A DNA stretch of 64,000 bases from contig NZ_CP036339.1 of assembly GCF_007746075.1 (NCBI RefSeq), forward strand, positions 1,054,001-1,118,000, in the 5' to 3' direction. Below, one piece after another: positions 9,541 to 18,791 of this stretch (the first letter of the stretch is position 1; every line of letters begins with the position of its first letter). Both the position numbers and the translations under genes were made by a program. A model generated the notes under the pieces. It was given only the letters and a program-made list of their open reading frames with translations, searched no databases and was not told the origin of the DNA. This DNA is from Lacipirellula limnantheis (GTDB lineage Bacteria; Planctomycetota; Planctomycetia; Pirellulales; Lacipirellulaceae).

Positions 9541-10151
9541 TCGATAGATTTCTGACCAATTAATGACGCACTTGCGATTGCGTACTAATCCAGCCGTTCT
9601 TTTTCAGAGTGGCACGCCGTCTCTAACCGCGGCGCATCATTGAACACTTGTCGATGCAAAGACTTGCTAAGTCGACAGGCACTTCTCGATAGATCGCCGC
9701 CTGCAGAGACAGCACTTACTCCGACAAGAAAGCTTTCTAACACAAACCAACGGCATCGGTCTCATATTTCGCTGGCGCCTAAACAATTTAACGAGTCAAG
9801 GGCGTAGTTGCCAGTTTGCGAGATGGCGACCTGATCACATTCAACACCACAAGTTACAGGCGGCGGGCGGCTTCATACCCGGACGCAGTCGGTAAGCGTC
9901 AGCTGCCCGTCGAGCGACCATCCCGGCCGACATTGACCGCCTTAAACGCCGTTCTGCAAGGCGCCAGTGAATGCCTCATCGTGAACGGTAATGTGACCAG
10001 TCACGATGCTAGGCGATGCGATTCCTGGGACTGACGTGTTCCAAGGCGGCGTGCTGAAATACCCGAAAAAGGGGCGAAGATTTGTAAACTCGTGATTACC
10101 AATCTCTGCTGCATTGGATCAACGCTCGTTGAGATACGCCAAAACTATAAG
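9541..10151. other. Intergenic region, no gene seen
   Basis: About 611 bases upstream of the large passenger-repeat gene and downstream of the peptidase/dehydrogenase gene. Only a weak 72-codon plus-strand frame is present (9816-10034), with no ribosome binding site or recognisable product. The promoter of the 1313-residue gene should lie just above 9540, but no clear -35/-10 pair was identified. Confidence 0.5.
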
Positions 10152-12119
10152 TCACCGCTTCTTCACCTTCACAGCCATATCCCAAAGCTCTTTGCCATTT
10201 TTGTACGATCGACGCACCACATCCATCCGCATCACGTCGGTCGTGCCATCGGCAATGCGAAGCCCATTGAGGTCTTGCAAGCGATCGCCAAGATCGACGC
10301 GGTCTGAATAGCCTTCCGCTCCGAAGGCACGAGTTGCGGCGTCTACCGCCTGGAGCGCAATTTCGACTCCTTCGGCCTTCAAGCCGTTGATGATCGGATC
10401 GGCGGCTTCGCCTTCGCCACGATCGAGCATGGCAGCCGCTTCGCGGGCGAGCGCCTTCGCCATGCGAAGTTCCGTGGTGTGCTGCCCGAGTGATTGCTGA
10501 AGATGCGTGAAGCGGCCGATCGGTCCGCCGTAGGCTTCCCTGGCTGAAAGACGTTCGGCCATCATGTCCAAAGCACGATCGGCCGTGCCGATCGCCGCTG
10601 CGACCTGCATCAGTCGCCAGTAACGAAAGTGATTGACGAAGATGTTATCGCCCTCGCCGTCGGCGCCGATCATTTGCCAATCATCAACGCGCACATCTTT
10701 GAACTTCATTCCTCCGAAGGAATTGCCTTTGAGCCCGTGCGCGCCGAACGAATACTTCTCAAGGCCGGGCGTGTCGATCGGCAGCACGAACGCGCTCAAC
10801 CCCTTTGGCTCGCCACTTGCTGGTTGCGTGAATATGATAACGTGCGTGGCTTGCTCAAGACGTGCGACATAGCGTTTCTCCCCGCTCAACAAATAGCCGC
10901 CTTCGACTTTGCGCGCCGTGCTGGTGATCGCGTGAAAATCACTGCCAGCATGCGGTTCGGTCATCGTAATGGCGACGTAGGCATCGCCACTGGCGACTTG
11001 CCGAACAATATCGAGCACTTTTAGGTCGGTGCTTTTGAGCAGCGGACGGACATGCGCGCCGCCCACTACGTCCCGGCAGTTGAGGTCGTGCCAGCCAGCG
11101 TGCATGAATGCTTCCAGTACTTTTGACGCTGGCCATGCTGCGCCACCGTATTCAACAGGCAAGTCGAGTCCCGGCAGCCCGAATGAAGCCGTCTTTTTGC
11201 GCCAGTCGCGCGGTGATCGCAGTTGCTTTGCTTGCAGCAACTCGCCTGCCGCAGCATCTATGAGCTTTCCCAGTTCTTTCGGACTTTCCGGCACAACGAC
11301 CGCGGGAACTTCCTTGTCGCGCAGCGTTATCGTAAAAACCGTATCTACCTCAAAGATGCTGTCGCGCTTTGGCGCTCCATCCGGTTGCAAGAGAAATAAA
11401 TGGCCGCTCGACTTCTCGTCCCCAAGTGAGTCGCCAAGGATGTAGCGAAGTTCCTTCGCCGGCTTGCTGGGATCGACCACGACGATTGCGCTGTCGACAT
11501 ATTCCTTGAGCAACACAAAGTGTCGGCCGAGGTGCTTGCTCGAGGCTTCGGTCACGTTGAAGGTCACTATCTTGAGTTGTCTGGGCGATACGCGGAGGTC
11601 AGGGCCATCGGTTTGCGACCACGTCTTTGCAGTCGGCGAGTAGGGTGCCAGCGGCGTCGATTCGATGGCAATGTCCATCGATCGCCCTTCGAGGTACTTG
11701 TCCTCATAGAATCGCAACAGTGCGACGAGTTGTTCGTTGGTGACGCGGCCGTCGAGCAATGCCTTCTGGTTGGCAAACGCCGCCAGCACCGCCTTATGCG
11801 GATTGGCCAGTCGTTCCAGCCCCGCCATGAGGCGAAGCGCTTGTATCGCGTCAATGCTGACTGCTGAAGGACAAGCTCCGCCGCCCCCTGAATGAATCAG
11901 CGCATCCAGCTCGTCTTGCACGACAAACGCATCGGCTGTTTTCTTCTGCGCATCCTGTAATGCAGAAAGAGCGGTCGCGGGATAGTCGAGGCCGGGAGCG
12001 CTAACTGCCGTGGTGTCGGGCTGTGATTCCTCCCCAGCAACCGACTGGGCGGAGGCGACCCGCAAGCAGCTAAATAGTATGACGAGCCAACCCAGCATGG
12101 CTAGCGAGCGGGGCTTCAT
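10152..12119 (-). CDS. Secreted papain-like peptidase/acyl-CoA dehydrogenase fusion
   Basis: 655 residues from the ATG at 12119, chosen because it gives a signal peptide (MKPRSLAMLGWLVILFSCLR, cut near ASAQ). Residues about 305-650 are an acyl-CoA dehydrogenase: FGLPGLDLPVEYGG, the ITMTEPHAGSDF flavin-binding segment, GLKGNSFGG, and LRIADGTTDVMR in the place of the YEGT catalytic motif. Asp instead of Glu there resembles the ACAD10/11-type branch. Residues about 55-270 look like a papain-fold (C39-like) peptidase: GGGGACPSAVSIDAIQ with Cys83, GRHFVLLKEY with His200 and VVVDPSKP with Asp216. The dehydrogenase call is firm; the peptidase call is pattern-based. An exported FAD enzyme would usually need Tat export, yet no twin-Arg is seen. 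Confidence 0.8.
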   Translation of the reverse strand: MKPRSLAMLGWLVILFSCLRVASAQSVAGEESQPDTTAVSAPGLDYPATALSALQDAQKKTADAFVVQDELDALIHSGGGGACPSAVSIDAIQALRLMAGLERLANPHKAVLAAFANQKALLDGRVTNEQLVALLRFYEDKYLEGRSMDIAIESTPLAPYSPTAKTWSQTDGPDLRVSPRQLKIVTFNVTEASSKHLGRHFVLLKEYVDSAIVVVDPSKPAKELRYILGDSLGDEKSSGHLFLLQPDGAPKRDSIFEVDTVFTITLRDKEVPAVVVPESPKELGKLIDAAAGELLQAKQLRSPRDWRKKTASFGLPGLDLPVEYGGAAWPASKVLEAFMHAGWHDLNCRDVVGGAHVRPLLKSTDLKVLDIVRQVASGDAYVAITMTEPHAGSDFHAITSTARKVEGGYLLSGEKRYVARLEQATHVIIFTQPASGEPKGLSAFVLPIDTPGLEKYSFGAHGLKGNSFGGMKFKDVRVDDWQMIGADGEGDNIFVNHFRYWRLMQVAAAIGTADRALDMMAERLSAREAYGGPIGRFTHLQQSLGQHTTELRMAKALAREAAAMLDRGEGEAADPIINGLKAEGVEIALQAVDAATRAFGAEGYSDRVDLGDRLQDLNGLRIADGTTDVMRMDVVRRSYKNGKELWDMAVKVKKR

Positions 12120-12289
12120 GGCAGATCCTCGTGCAAACGAACCGGCGACATTTTGCGAACCGGACAGTTTATCATTTTGTGTCCATATTTGTGCATCAGG
12201 CACGAACGCTCAACGCCATCCATTTGCTTCGCTCGCTCGTGACGTCCCCCGAACGATCAATGAGGCTCTTTTGTACAAGTAGTGCGGGG

Positions 12290-12590
12290 CAACTACCGCG
12301 TGCTCTGTGCGGGAACGGGCCCATCATCCCCAGGTCGATCCCGTCCAGCGACACGTAGGCGAACTCCCCTTCGATCGGCCAGTTCCGCCACGCCTCGATT
12401 GCTCGTACAGTTGTTGATTCAACTGGCTGACGGTGCTGGGAGAGACGCGCGTCCCCCACAACGCCTCGGTAGTATCTTCCACTCGGCGGGCGCTCACTCC
12501 GGCGAGGACGCCGCTGGAAGACGCCTGCTTGTCGAACTCGACTCACTTTATCAGCTGCGGAGTTCCACGCAATTAAGCCGGAGATTCTAG
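12290..12590 (-). pseudogene. IS256/Mutator-type transposase fragment, frameshifted
   Basis: Reading the minus strand, one frame gives VEDTTEALWGTRVSPSTVSQ and LNQQLYEQ, and after a frameshift the next frame gives IEAWRNWPIEGEFAYVSLDG. Joined, these match the N-terminal/central part of IS256-family transposases, in which the first catalytic Asp lies in the YLDG/SLDG segment. Neither end of the element is present and the rest of the catalytic domain is missing. It lies between the fusion gene and the VWA operon end, so it is debris from an old insertion. Confidence 0.72.
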
Positions 12591-15097
12591 ATCCGTCGGA
12601 ATAGAATACTCCCAATCATACATGCAAGAGCGCCGAAGTAGGCATAATGGACAATCGGCGATTGTCGCATCACCGGCTGTAGTTCGTCGATGATTGAATG
12701 GGTCGAGGCAGTCTTCAACGCTTCCATCGCCGGCGGGGGATTTTGTAAAAGGCGGTACTCATTTGGATAAGGGCGATGCCAATGAAGCAATGAAAGCTTT
12801 TCATGATCAGTATCGCGGATGCGGAGCGACGCACCTTGACGATTTTGAAGCGGCACTGACGCCTCATATCTTCCAAGCCCGACCTCGCGCATCTCAATGG
12901 CACTTCCAACTCCCTGAACGTCAACAAGCGCCGCATCCCACGCTAAGCCATTGATGGGCGCTCCGCTCGGGTCCGTTCGCCGAACGTCGACCAGCCAACG
13001 ATCGCCCTCGCGACGCTCGACGATCTCGACGCCGTCGCCGTCATTGTGTCGTAGGACGCTGCGAATCATTTGCGCCCAGAACTTGCCGCAGCCGTCCCAC
13101 GCGAGCCACTCTCCCCCCCACTTTTCGGTGAGATCGCTCGTGTAGGCGAAGCCCGTTCCCAGGCCGTAGCGGCCGATCGCCAGCAAGGGGTCGCCGGTTT
13201 CCGCCGCCAGCAACAACTGCGCCGTCGGTTTGGCTTCGGTCATCACATAGCCGAGCGTGAAGGGTAGCTCGGCTTCTTCGTAGCCGCTCAGTGAAGGGTG
13301 ATCGGAGGTTTTCACGCTGGCGTAGAGGTCTTCCTTAATCGCTGACTTAGTGGCCTGCATCGTCTCCTTGGTGAAGATCTGCGGCACGTTCGCGGGGTCG
13401 TCAGTTTCGTAGAAACGGCCGCGTCCAATTTCGGCGATTGTGGCCATCAGCTGCTTATCAGCGGCGCCGAGGGCGACAGTCGACACGGTGATGCCGGCGT
13501 CGGCCATTTCCTCGGCGAGCGATTCGTGATCGGCGGGCTGCGTGTGCCCGTCGCCGAGACAGATCATGTGACGAATCTTAGCGGGCGTTGATTCGAGCAT
13601 CTCCTTCGCTTCGACCATCGCCGGGTACATGTAGGTTCCCCCGCCCGCTTGGAGTGAGTCGATCGCCGCTTGGACCGACTCCGCGTCGGCGGCGCTCGTC
13701 ATGTCGCAAACGACTTGAGCTTGGTCGTCGAAACCGATCACGGCGATCGAGTCCCGCGCGCTGAGCAACTCGACGGCCGACTTGGCCGCTTGGCGAGCGA
13801 GTTGAATTGGCAAGCCGTCCATCGATCCTGACTTGTCGATGACCAGCACCATCGCCAGCGACGGCTTTTCTTTTTCCTTTTCGAATCGTGAAACGAGAGG
13901 CAGCACTTCCTCCACCGGAGTTTTGTAGTAGCCGCCCAAGCCAAAACTATTCTCAGATCCGAGCATCATTAGTCCGCCGCCGAAGTCGACGACGTACTGC
14001 TTGAGCATCTGCATTTGCCGCGGCGTCATCGCCGTCGCCGGCATATCTGCCAGAATGATGCAGTCGAACGCCGCCATTTCCTCCAACGAATTCGGCAAGC
14101 CATGCTCGCCGCGGACTTCGAGTTCGATTTCCTGCTCGGTGAGCGCCCGCGTGATGGGTCGCAGTTCGCGCGGCTCTCGGTGGATCGCGAGTACGCGCGG
14201 CCGACCACGGACAGTGACGGTGCAGGCCGCTTGATTGTTGACGACAAAGCGGTCCTCCGCCGGCAAGAGCTCCGCCGTCCAGACGCTGGCCCCGGGAGTC
14301 GTCATGTCGACGTCGAAATGGACGACCTGCTGTTTGTCAGCCGTAAGTTCCACATCGCGCTGCTGAACGGCGACGCCTTTGTGGACGAGACGCAGGTTTC
14401 CTTTGATCGGCGCGTTCGCCGCCAGAGTGACAGTCATCCGGGAAACCTCGCCGTAAAAGGCTTCGCGCGATGAGGGTTCGATCGACACGACCGACGCCTC
14501 GGCGTCGCTGAGGCCGGCCAGTGGATGGCGGCGGACGTCGATCCCTTCGTCAGCGACCTGGGAGAGCGCATCGGCAAGGTCGCCGTCGGTTTCCTGCCCA
14601 TCTGTTAGGAGCACCATGCGGCTTGACTTGCCGGCGGAAAATGCGGCACGAGTGGCGAGGATTGCCTCGGCTAGTTGCGTGGCGCTGCGGAACGCGTCGT
14701 CGGCGACGCCCGACTGCCACTTCTGGACGGTTTCGCGCAACGCATCGGTCGACTCATATTCGCGAACGCCGTTGCCGAGCGCGAAGAGGGTCCAGCTGTC
14801 GCCGGAACGCAGGCCTTGTTTCCAGAGGTCAATCTGATCGCAAGCGGCAGGGATCTGTTTCAAGTCAACTGACTGGGAGACGTCAACGAGAAACAGCACA
14901 TGGGCGTCGTCCCCTTCGTCGCCCAGGAAGGGACGGCACAAGGCGATGATTAGTAGCAGGATGGCTGCCGCGCGGAGCCCGAGTGACGCCCAATATAGTC
15001 CTCGCGGCCGATCGACCAAGCTGTAACGCACCGCGATCGCCAAAACGACCAAGGCGGCGAGCCAGACGAACGGGCGCCAAGAGACGAGTTCGATCAT
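12587..15097 (-). CDS. Membrane VWA protein with GATase-like insert
   Basis: 836 residues from the ATG at 15097, four bases after the upstream stop; the longer frame above it overlaps the preceding gene and is rejected. Two N-terminal transmembrane helices (about 8-25 and 35-55) are followed by a first VWA-like strand (VLFLVDVSQSVD). Next comes a class I glutamine amidotransferase-like segment (about 310-390, with DCIILADMPA and FGGGLMMLGSENSFGLGGYY) and a second VWA domain with an intact MIDAS-type DKSGSM motif at about 410. A C-terminal helix (VHYAYFGALACMIGSILF) closes it. Such proteins sit at the end of MoxR/BatA operons in planctomycetes. The MIDAS would bind a metal and a protein partner; the GATase-like part lacks an obvious nucleophile. 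Last gene of the operon. Confidence 0.87.
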   Translation of the reverse strand: MIELVSWRPFVWLAALVVLAIAVRYSLVDRPRGLYWASLGLRAAAILLLIIALCRPFLGDEGDDAHVLFLVDVSQSVDLKQIPAACDQIDLWKQGLRSGDSWTLFALGNGVREYESTDALRETVQKWQSGVADDAFRSATQLAEAILATRAAFSAGKSSRMVLLTDGQETDGDLADALSQVADEGIDVRRHPLAGLSDAEASVVSIEPSSREAFYGEVSRMTVTLAANAPIKGNLRLVHKGVAVQQRDVELTADKQQVVHFDVDMTTPGASVWTAELLPAEDRFVVNNQAACTVTVRGRPRVLAIHREPRELRPITRALTEQEIELEVRGEHGLPNSLEEMAAFDCIILADMPATAMTPRQMQMLKQYVVDFGGGLMMLGSENSFGLGGYYKTPVEEVLPLVSRFEKEKEKPSLAMVLVIDKSGSMDGLPIQLARQAAKSAVELLSARDSIAVIGFDDQAQVVCDMTSAADAESVQAAIDSLQAGGGTYMYPAMVEAKEMLESTPAKIRHMICLGDGHTQPADHESLAEEMADAGITVSTVALGAADKQLMATIAEIGRGRFYETDDPANVPQIFTKETMQATKSAIKEDLYASVKTSDHPSLSGYEEAELPFTLGYVMTEAKPTAQLLLAAETGDPLLAIGRYGLGTGFAYTSDLTEKWGGEWLAWDGCGKFWAQMIRSVLRHNDGDGVEIVERREGDRWLVDVRRTDPSGAPINGLAWDAALVDVQGVGSAIEMREVGLGRYEASVPLQNRQGASLRIRDTDHEKLSLLHWHRPYPNEYRLLQNPPPAMEALKTASTHSIIDELQPVMRQSPIVHYAYFGALACMIGSILFRRI

Positions 15098-15101
15098 CGG
15101 C

Positions 15102-16874
15102 TTAGCCCACCTTCCGTCGGTGGTAGAGGATCGATTCGCCCGTGAGGACGACGATCGCGAGCAGCGTGAGCCAATGGACGGGCGAACGTCCCTGGCTGAT
15201 CGGTCGGCGCGAATCGACCGTCTCCTTGCCCGCGAGCAGCGTCTCTTGCTCGGAGAGAAGGCTAGCGCCGACATCCCATTCGCTGGAGGCGTTCTGCAAC
15301 TGGTAGAAACCGAGCTTCCGGGGCAGGTTTCGCCATTTGCCGCGCGCCGACTCAGAGGCGTTGGCATCGTCGACCAGCGTCGTCTCTTCGTCTTCCGACG
15401 CGGCAAGCGTGGGAATCTTCTCGCCCGGTCGATAGCTCGCGGCCAGCGGCGTCTCGCGCCCCACGAGATGCGTCACCGCCGAATGGACTAGCACCGGGAA
15501 CCACGCGCTGAAGTAGAAGTCGGCGGCGACGGGATCGAGGTTGACGACGATCGCCGACTTGCCTTCGTGGCGTGCAATGTAGATCAGCGGCAGGCCGGCG
15601 TCGTCGGCCACCAGGAGATGGGCTCCCGGCGCGGGTGCAAGTTGCCGCGCACCCACGAAGGGTATCGTCGCCGCATCGACGTGGGCCAGCGCCGCGTGTT
15701 CTGGATGGAGGACGCGCGGCGCGCCGACCTCCACTTCCTCACCTAATTCGGTCCACCACGGGGAGTCGCCGGTCGGTTGAAAAATGACGGCGAGAGTCGC
15801 CTCCGGCGTCGTCGACTTGGCGATCGCCACGGCCGGGTTGCCTTCGGTCAGTTGCAGCAAAGCGTCGGACCCCGAGAACGCCAGAACGCTGTTTTCAAGA
15901 AAGAAGCGGTCGCTGGACTCGACGGCGACGGGAATCGGCTTCGGCTTGCGGGCGGCTAGATAGGCGACATTGTCGTCGGCGAGCGCGTCGTCACGGTCGA
16001 TCCGCGCCAGCCAACGACCAGCAGGGGCGTTCTCCAACGTAAAGCGCTCCGGGGGATTGGCGCCCGGCGCGATGCGCAGCGGAATCACCTTCAAGAGTTG
16101 TTCGCGTCCGTCAGGCTCGACGTGCGTGAGCGTCAGATCGCACTCCTGCGGCTCTTCAAACGTGGAGGCAACTTGGAAATAGACGCCAAGGCGATCGTCG
16201 CCGCCAGGTAGAAAGGCGATATCGGCGGCGATAAGCCCCAGGTTCTCAACAGCGCCGCCGACCTTGAACAACTCGATCTCTTCGGGAATTCGGTCGGCCG
16301 CGAAGCTGCCGTCGCTGATGAGGAGGATGCGTCGGCGACCACTGGCTTTGCTGGCTTCGGCCAGTTCCGCCAGCGCGGAATCTTGCAACCCTGCGGGCGC
16401 CGATTCGATTTGATCGACGGCGTTAAGCAACTCACGCGGATTGTCCGTCAGATGCGAACAGTAAGTTAGAACGTCACCAATCGTGGCGACGGCGGCCCGT
16501 TGCGAGCCATTCAGCCCTTGGACGAGGCCAGTCGCCAGTTGCTTGGCATCGTCCAGGCGATTCGAGGAACCGTCGCGGGCCGCCATCGAAGCGCTGTTGT
16601 CGAGAACGATGAGCAAATCCTGCCGCTCATCGGTCCACTCGGGTTGAGCCAGCGCGAAACAAATTGCCGCCGCAGCCAGAAGCATCAGCAGCAGCGAGAT
16701 AACGTCTCGCAGTCGTTGAAACAGGCTGCTGCTTCGCTTCTCCTGAAAAATCTTTTCCCACAAAAAATAAGCAGTGGTCGGACGGCGCTGCGGGCGGACT
16801 TTGAGAAAGTAGATCGCGGCCAACGGGACGAGGGCAAGCAACGACCAGAGCATCGCGGGCTGGAGGAAACTCAT
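15102..16874 (-). CDS. BatA-type membrane protein with VWA domain
   Basis: 590 residues. The N-terminus is the BatA/aerotolerance-type double helix: MLWSLLALVPLAAIYFLKVR, a short cytoplasmic loop, then ISLLLMLLAAAAICFALAQP. A VWA domain follows with a DNSASM MIDAS-type motif at about 91. The middle is a periplasmic region with beta-rich spacing, and a last helix lies near the C-terminus (WLTLLAIVVLTGESILYH). Its ATG overlaps the stop of the DUF58 gene by four bases (ATGA), and the next gene starts four bases after its stop, so translation is probably coupled. Homologues take part in MoxR-linked envelope functions, but the substrate is unknown here. Confidence 0.88.
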   Translation of the reverse strand: MSFLQPAMLWSLLALVPLAAIYFLKVRPQRRPTTAYFLWEKIFQEKRSSSLFQRLRDVISLLLMLLAAAAICFALAQPEWTDERQDLLIVLDNSASMAARDGSSNRLDDAKQLATGLVQGLNGSQRAAVATIGDVLTYCSHLTDNPRELLNAVDQIESAPAGLQDSALAELAEASKASGRRRILLISDGSFAADRIPEEIELFKVGGAVENLGLIAADIAFLPGGDDRLGVYFQVASTFEEPQECDLTLTHVEPDGREQLLKVIPLRIAPGANPPERFTLENAPAGRWLARIDRDDALADDNVAYLAARKPKPIPVAVESSDRFFLENSVLAFSGSDALLQLTEGNPAVAIAKSTTPEATLAVIFQPTGDSPWWTELGEEVEVGAPRVLHPEHAALAHVDAATIPFVGARQLAPAPGAHLLVADDAGLPLIYIARHEGKSAIVVNLDPVAADFYFSAWFPVLVHSAVTHLVGRETPLAASYRPGEKIPTLAASEDEETTLVDDANASESARGKWRNLPRKLGFYQLQNASSEWDVGASLLSEQETLLAGKETVDSRRPISQGRSPVHWLTLLAIVVLTGESILYHRRKVG

Positions 16875-17734
16875 GCGACCAGGCCTCCGCGCCGGAGGAT
16901 GTCTTGAATCACCGACTCAAACGGCGGGGCGGTCGACGTCGACGCGAGGCCGATGCCAGTCCTTGCGCAGCACGCGCGGAGGGACTCATTCCACTCGGCG
17001 ACTGCCTGCTCGTAGCGACGCGCCTCGCGGGGGGTGATCGTGACTCGCTTGCGTTGGGCAGTTTCGACGCATTCCAGTTCTAAGTCCCCCTTCCAATCGC
17101 AGCGAACGTCGTTGTCATCCTGCACCTGAAGACAGAAAACCTCGTGGTTGTGGTACTGGAGATAGCGGAGCCCCTCTTCGAAGCCCCCCGGGAAGAGGAA
17201 ATCGGAAAGAACGATTACCAGCCCGCGGCGACGATGACGAGCCTGAAAGACTTTGGCGCAGGCCGTGAGATCGGTGTCGCCGCCAAATGTCTCCGCGGCG
17301 TCGAGCGCGCGAAGAAATTCCAGCGTCTTGGCGCCGCCGCGGCAGACGTCGAGGAGCGGATTAAGCCGATCCGCTAAACCGTAAACGGCGAGTCGATCAA
17401 GGCTGCGCAGGGCGATGTACCCGAGCGCGGCGCCGAGCTTGCGGGCGTAGAGATACTTCGACTCCATCGAGCGGCTGGAGTCGACGAGTAGGTAAACGGT
17501 CGCATCCTCCTCCAGCTCGAAGAGCTTTATCACCAGTGTTTCAAACCTGGCGTAGACGCGCCAGTCGATCGCGCGATAGTCGGCGCCGTGATAGTATTCG
17601 GAGTAGTCGGCGAACGTGATGCCCGTGCCGCGCTGCTGCGTCTTGCGATCGGCCTGCAGCGATCCGCCCAAGACCTTACGCGCGAGAAGGTAGAGCGAAT
17701 CGAGTCGGCGAATGAAGGCAGGATCGGTGAGCAT
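16871..17734 (-). CDS. DUF58 domain protein
   Basis: 287 residues matching the DUF58 family. The N-terminal part carries GRHxG-like spacing altered to QRGTGITFADYSEYYHGADY, then RAIDWRVYARF, the typical DUF58 core. A VWA-like strand follows with LLVDSSRSM. There is no transmembrane helix, so it is soluble and cytoplasmic, as in the shorter DUF58 type. In many bacteria DUF58 proteins are encoded directly after a MoxR ATPase and with BatA-type VWA proteins, and the same order is seen here. There is a 67-base gap from the MoxR stop and a 4-base overlap with the next gene. Biochemical role unknown. Confidence 0.9.
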   Translation of the reverse strand: MLTDPAFIRRLDSLYLLARKVLGGSLQADRKTQQRGTGITFADYSEYYHGADYRAIDWRVYARFETLVIKLFELEEDATVYLLVDSSRSMESKYLYARKLGAALGYIALRSLDRLAVYGLADRLNPLLDVCRGGAKTLEFLRALDAAETFGGDTDLTACAKVFQARHRRRGLVIVLSDFLFPGGFEEGLRYLQYHNHEVFCLQVQDDNDVRCDWKGDLELECVETAQRKRVTITPREARRYEQAVAEWNESLRACCARTGIGLASTSTAPPFESVIQDILRRGGLVA

Positions 17735-17801
17735 CGCGAACAGACGGCGAGGGGCATCGGCGGGGTGAATCGGCGTCCCGGAGCGTAGTCGGCTCGGCCG
17801 A

Positions 17802-18791
17802 TCAATCGACTTTCTCGATCACCTTCTCGATCAAATCGTCAGCCTTCACGCCCTCGGCTTCGCCTTCGAAGCTCAGAATCATGCGGTGGCGTAAGGCGGG
17901 AGCAGCGACGGCGTCGACGTCTTCGCGCGAGACGTGGTAGCGACCAGCCAGCAGAGCGCGACCCCGGCTGGCGGCGAGAATCGCCTGAGCCCCGCGCGGG
18001 GAAGCGCCATGGCGGACGAATTTGCGAACTTCGGCCGGCGCATCTTCGCTCGTCGGATGGGTGGCGCGCACGACGCGGATAAGATGATCTTGCACCGCAT
18101 CGTCGATTGGCGTTTCGCGGAGCGTGCGCCCCATTTCCAGAATTTCCTCGCCCGTGGCGACGGGATCGATCGTCGGCAACTTCGCGCCGCCGGTCCGCCG
18201 CAAGATCTCCGCAAACTCGTCGTGGCCGGGCAATTCGACGAATAGCTTAAAGAAGAAGCGATCAAGCTGTGCTTCGGGGAGCGGGTACGTTCCTTCCTGC
18301 TCGATCGGATTTTGCGTCGCCAGTACGAAGAACGGCAAATCGAGGCGATGAGTTCTCCCAGCAACGGTCACTGATTTTTCTTGCATCGTCTCCAAAAGGG
18401 CGGATTGCGTCTTGGGAGTCGCGCGATTGATTTCATCAGCAAGGAGTACGTTGCAAAAGACAGGCCCTTGTTGGAACTCCAGCGACTTATGACCATTGCG
18501 ATCGACCAGCACCTGCGTGCCGACGACGTCGGCCGGGAGAAGGTCGGGCGTGAACTGGATTCGTTGGAACTTGAGATGGAGCGCTTGCGCCAGCGTATTC
18601 ACCAGCGCCGTTTTGCCGAGGCCTGGCACTCCTTCGAGCAGCACATGACCGCCGCTGACGACGGCCAGTAGCACGTGCTCGACGACGTCCTGCTGCCCTA
18701 CGATGAATTTCGCCATTTCATCTCGAACGCGCCGAAACGTGCTGACGAATCGCTCGGCCGCTTGCTCTGCTTCGACTGCTGCGGTCGTCAT
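17802..18791 (-). CDS. MoxR-family AAA+ ATPase
   Basis: 329 residues. MoxR ATPases are AAA+ chaperone-like proteins thought to remodel VWA partner proteins. Walker A is GVPGLGKTAL (about residue 54), Walker B is VLLADEINRATPKTQSALLE (about 115), and sensor 1 is FFVLATQNPIEQEGTYPLPEAQLDRF, all matching the family. The length is typical. Its start overlaps the stop of the upstream coiled-coil gene by four bases, supporting co-translation. It precedes DUF58 and two VWA proteins, the usual partner set. Confidence 0.94.
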   Translation of the reverse strand: MTTAAVEAEQAAERFVSTFRRVRDEMAKFIVGQQDVVEHVLLAVVSGGHVLLEGVPGLGKTALVNTLAQALHLKFQRIQFTPDLLPADVVGTQVLVDRNGHKSLEFQQGPVFCNVLLADEINRATPKTQSALLETMQEKSVTVAGRTHRLDLPFFVLATQNPIEQEGTYPLPEAQLDRFFFKLFVELPGHDEFAEILRRTGGAKLPTIDPVATGEEILEMGRTLRETPIDDAVQDHLIRVVRATHPTSEDAPAEVRKFVRHGASPRGAQAILAASRGRALLAGRYHVSREDVDAVAAPALRHRMILSFEGEAEGVKADDLIEKVIEKVD

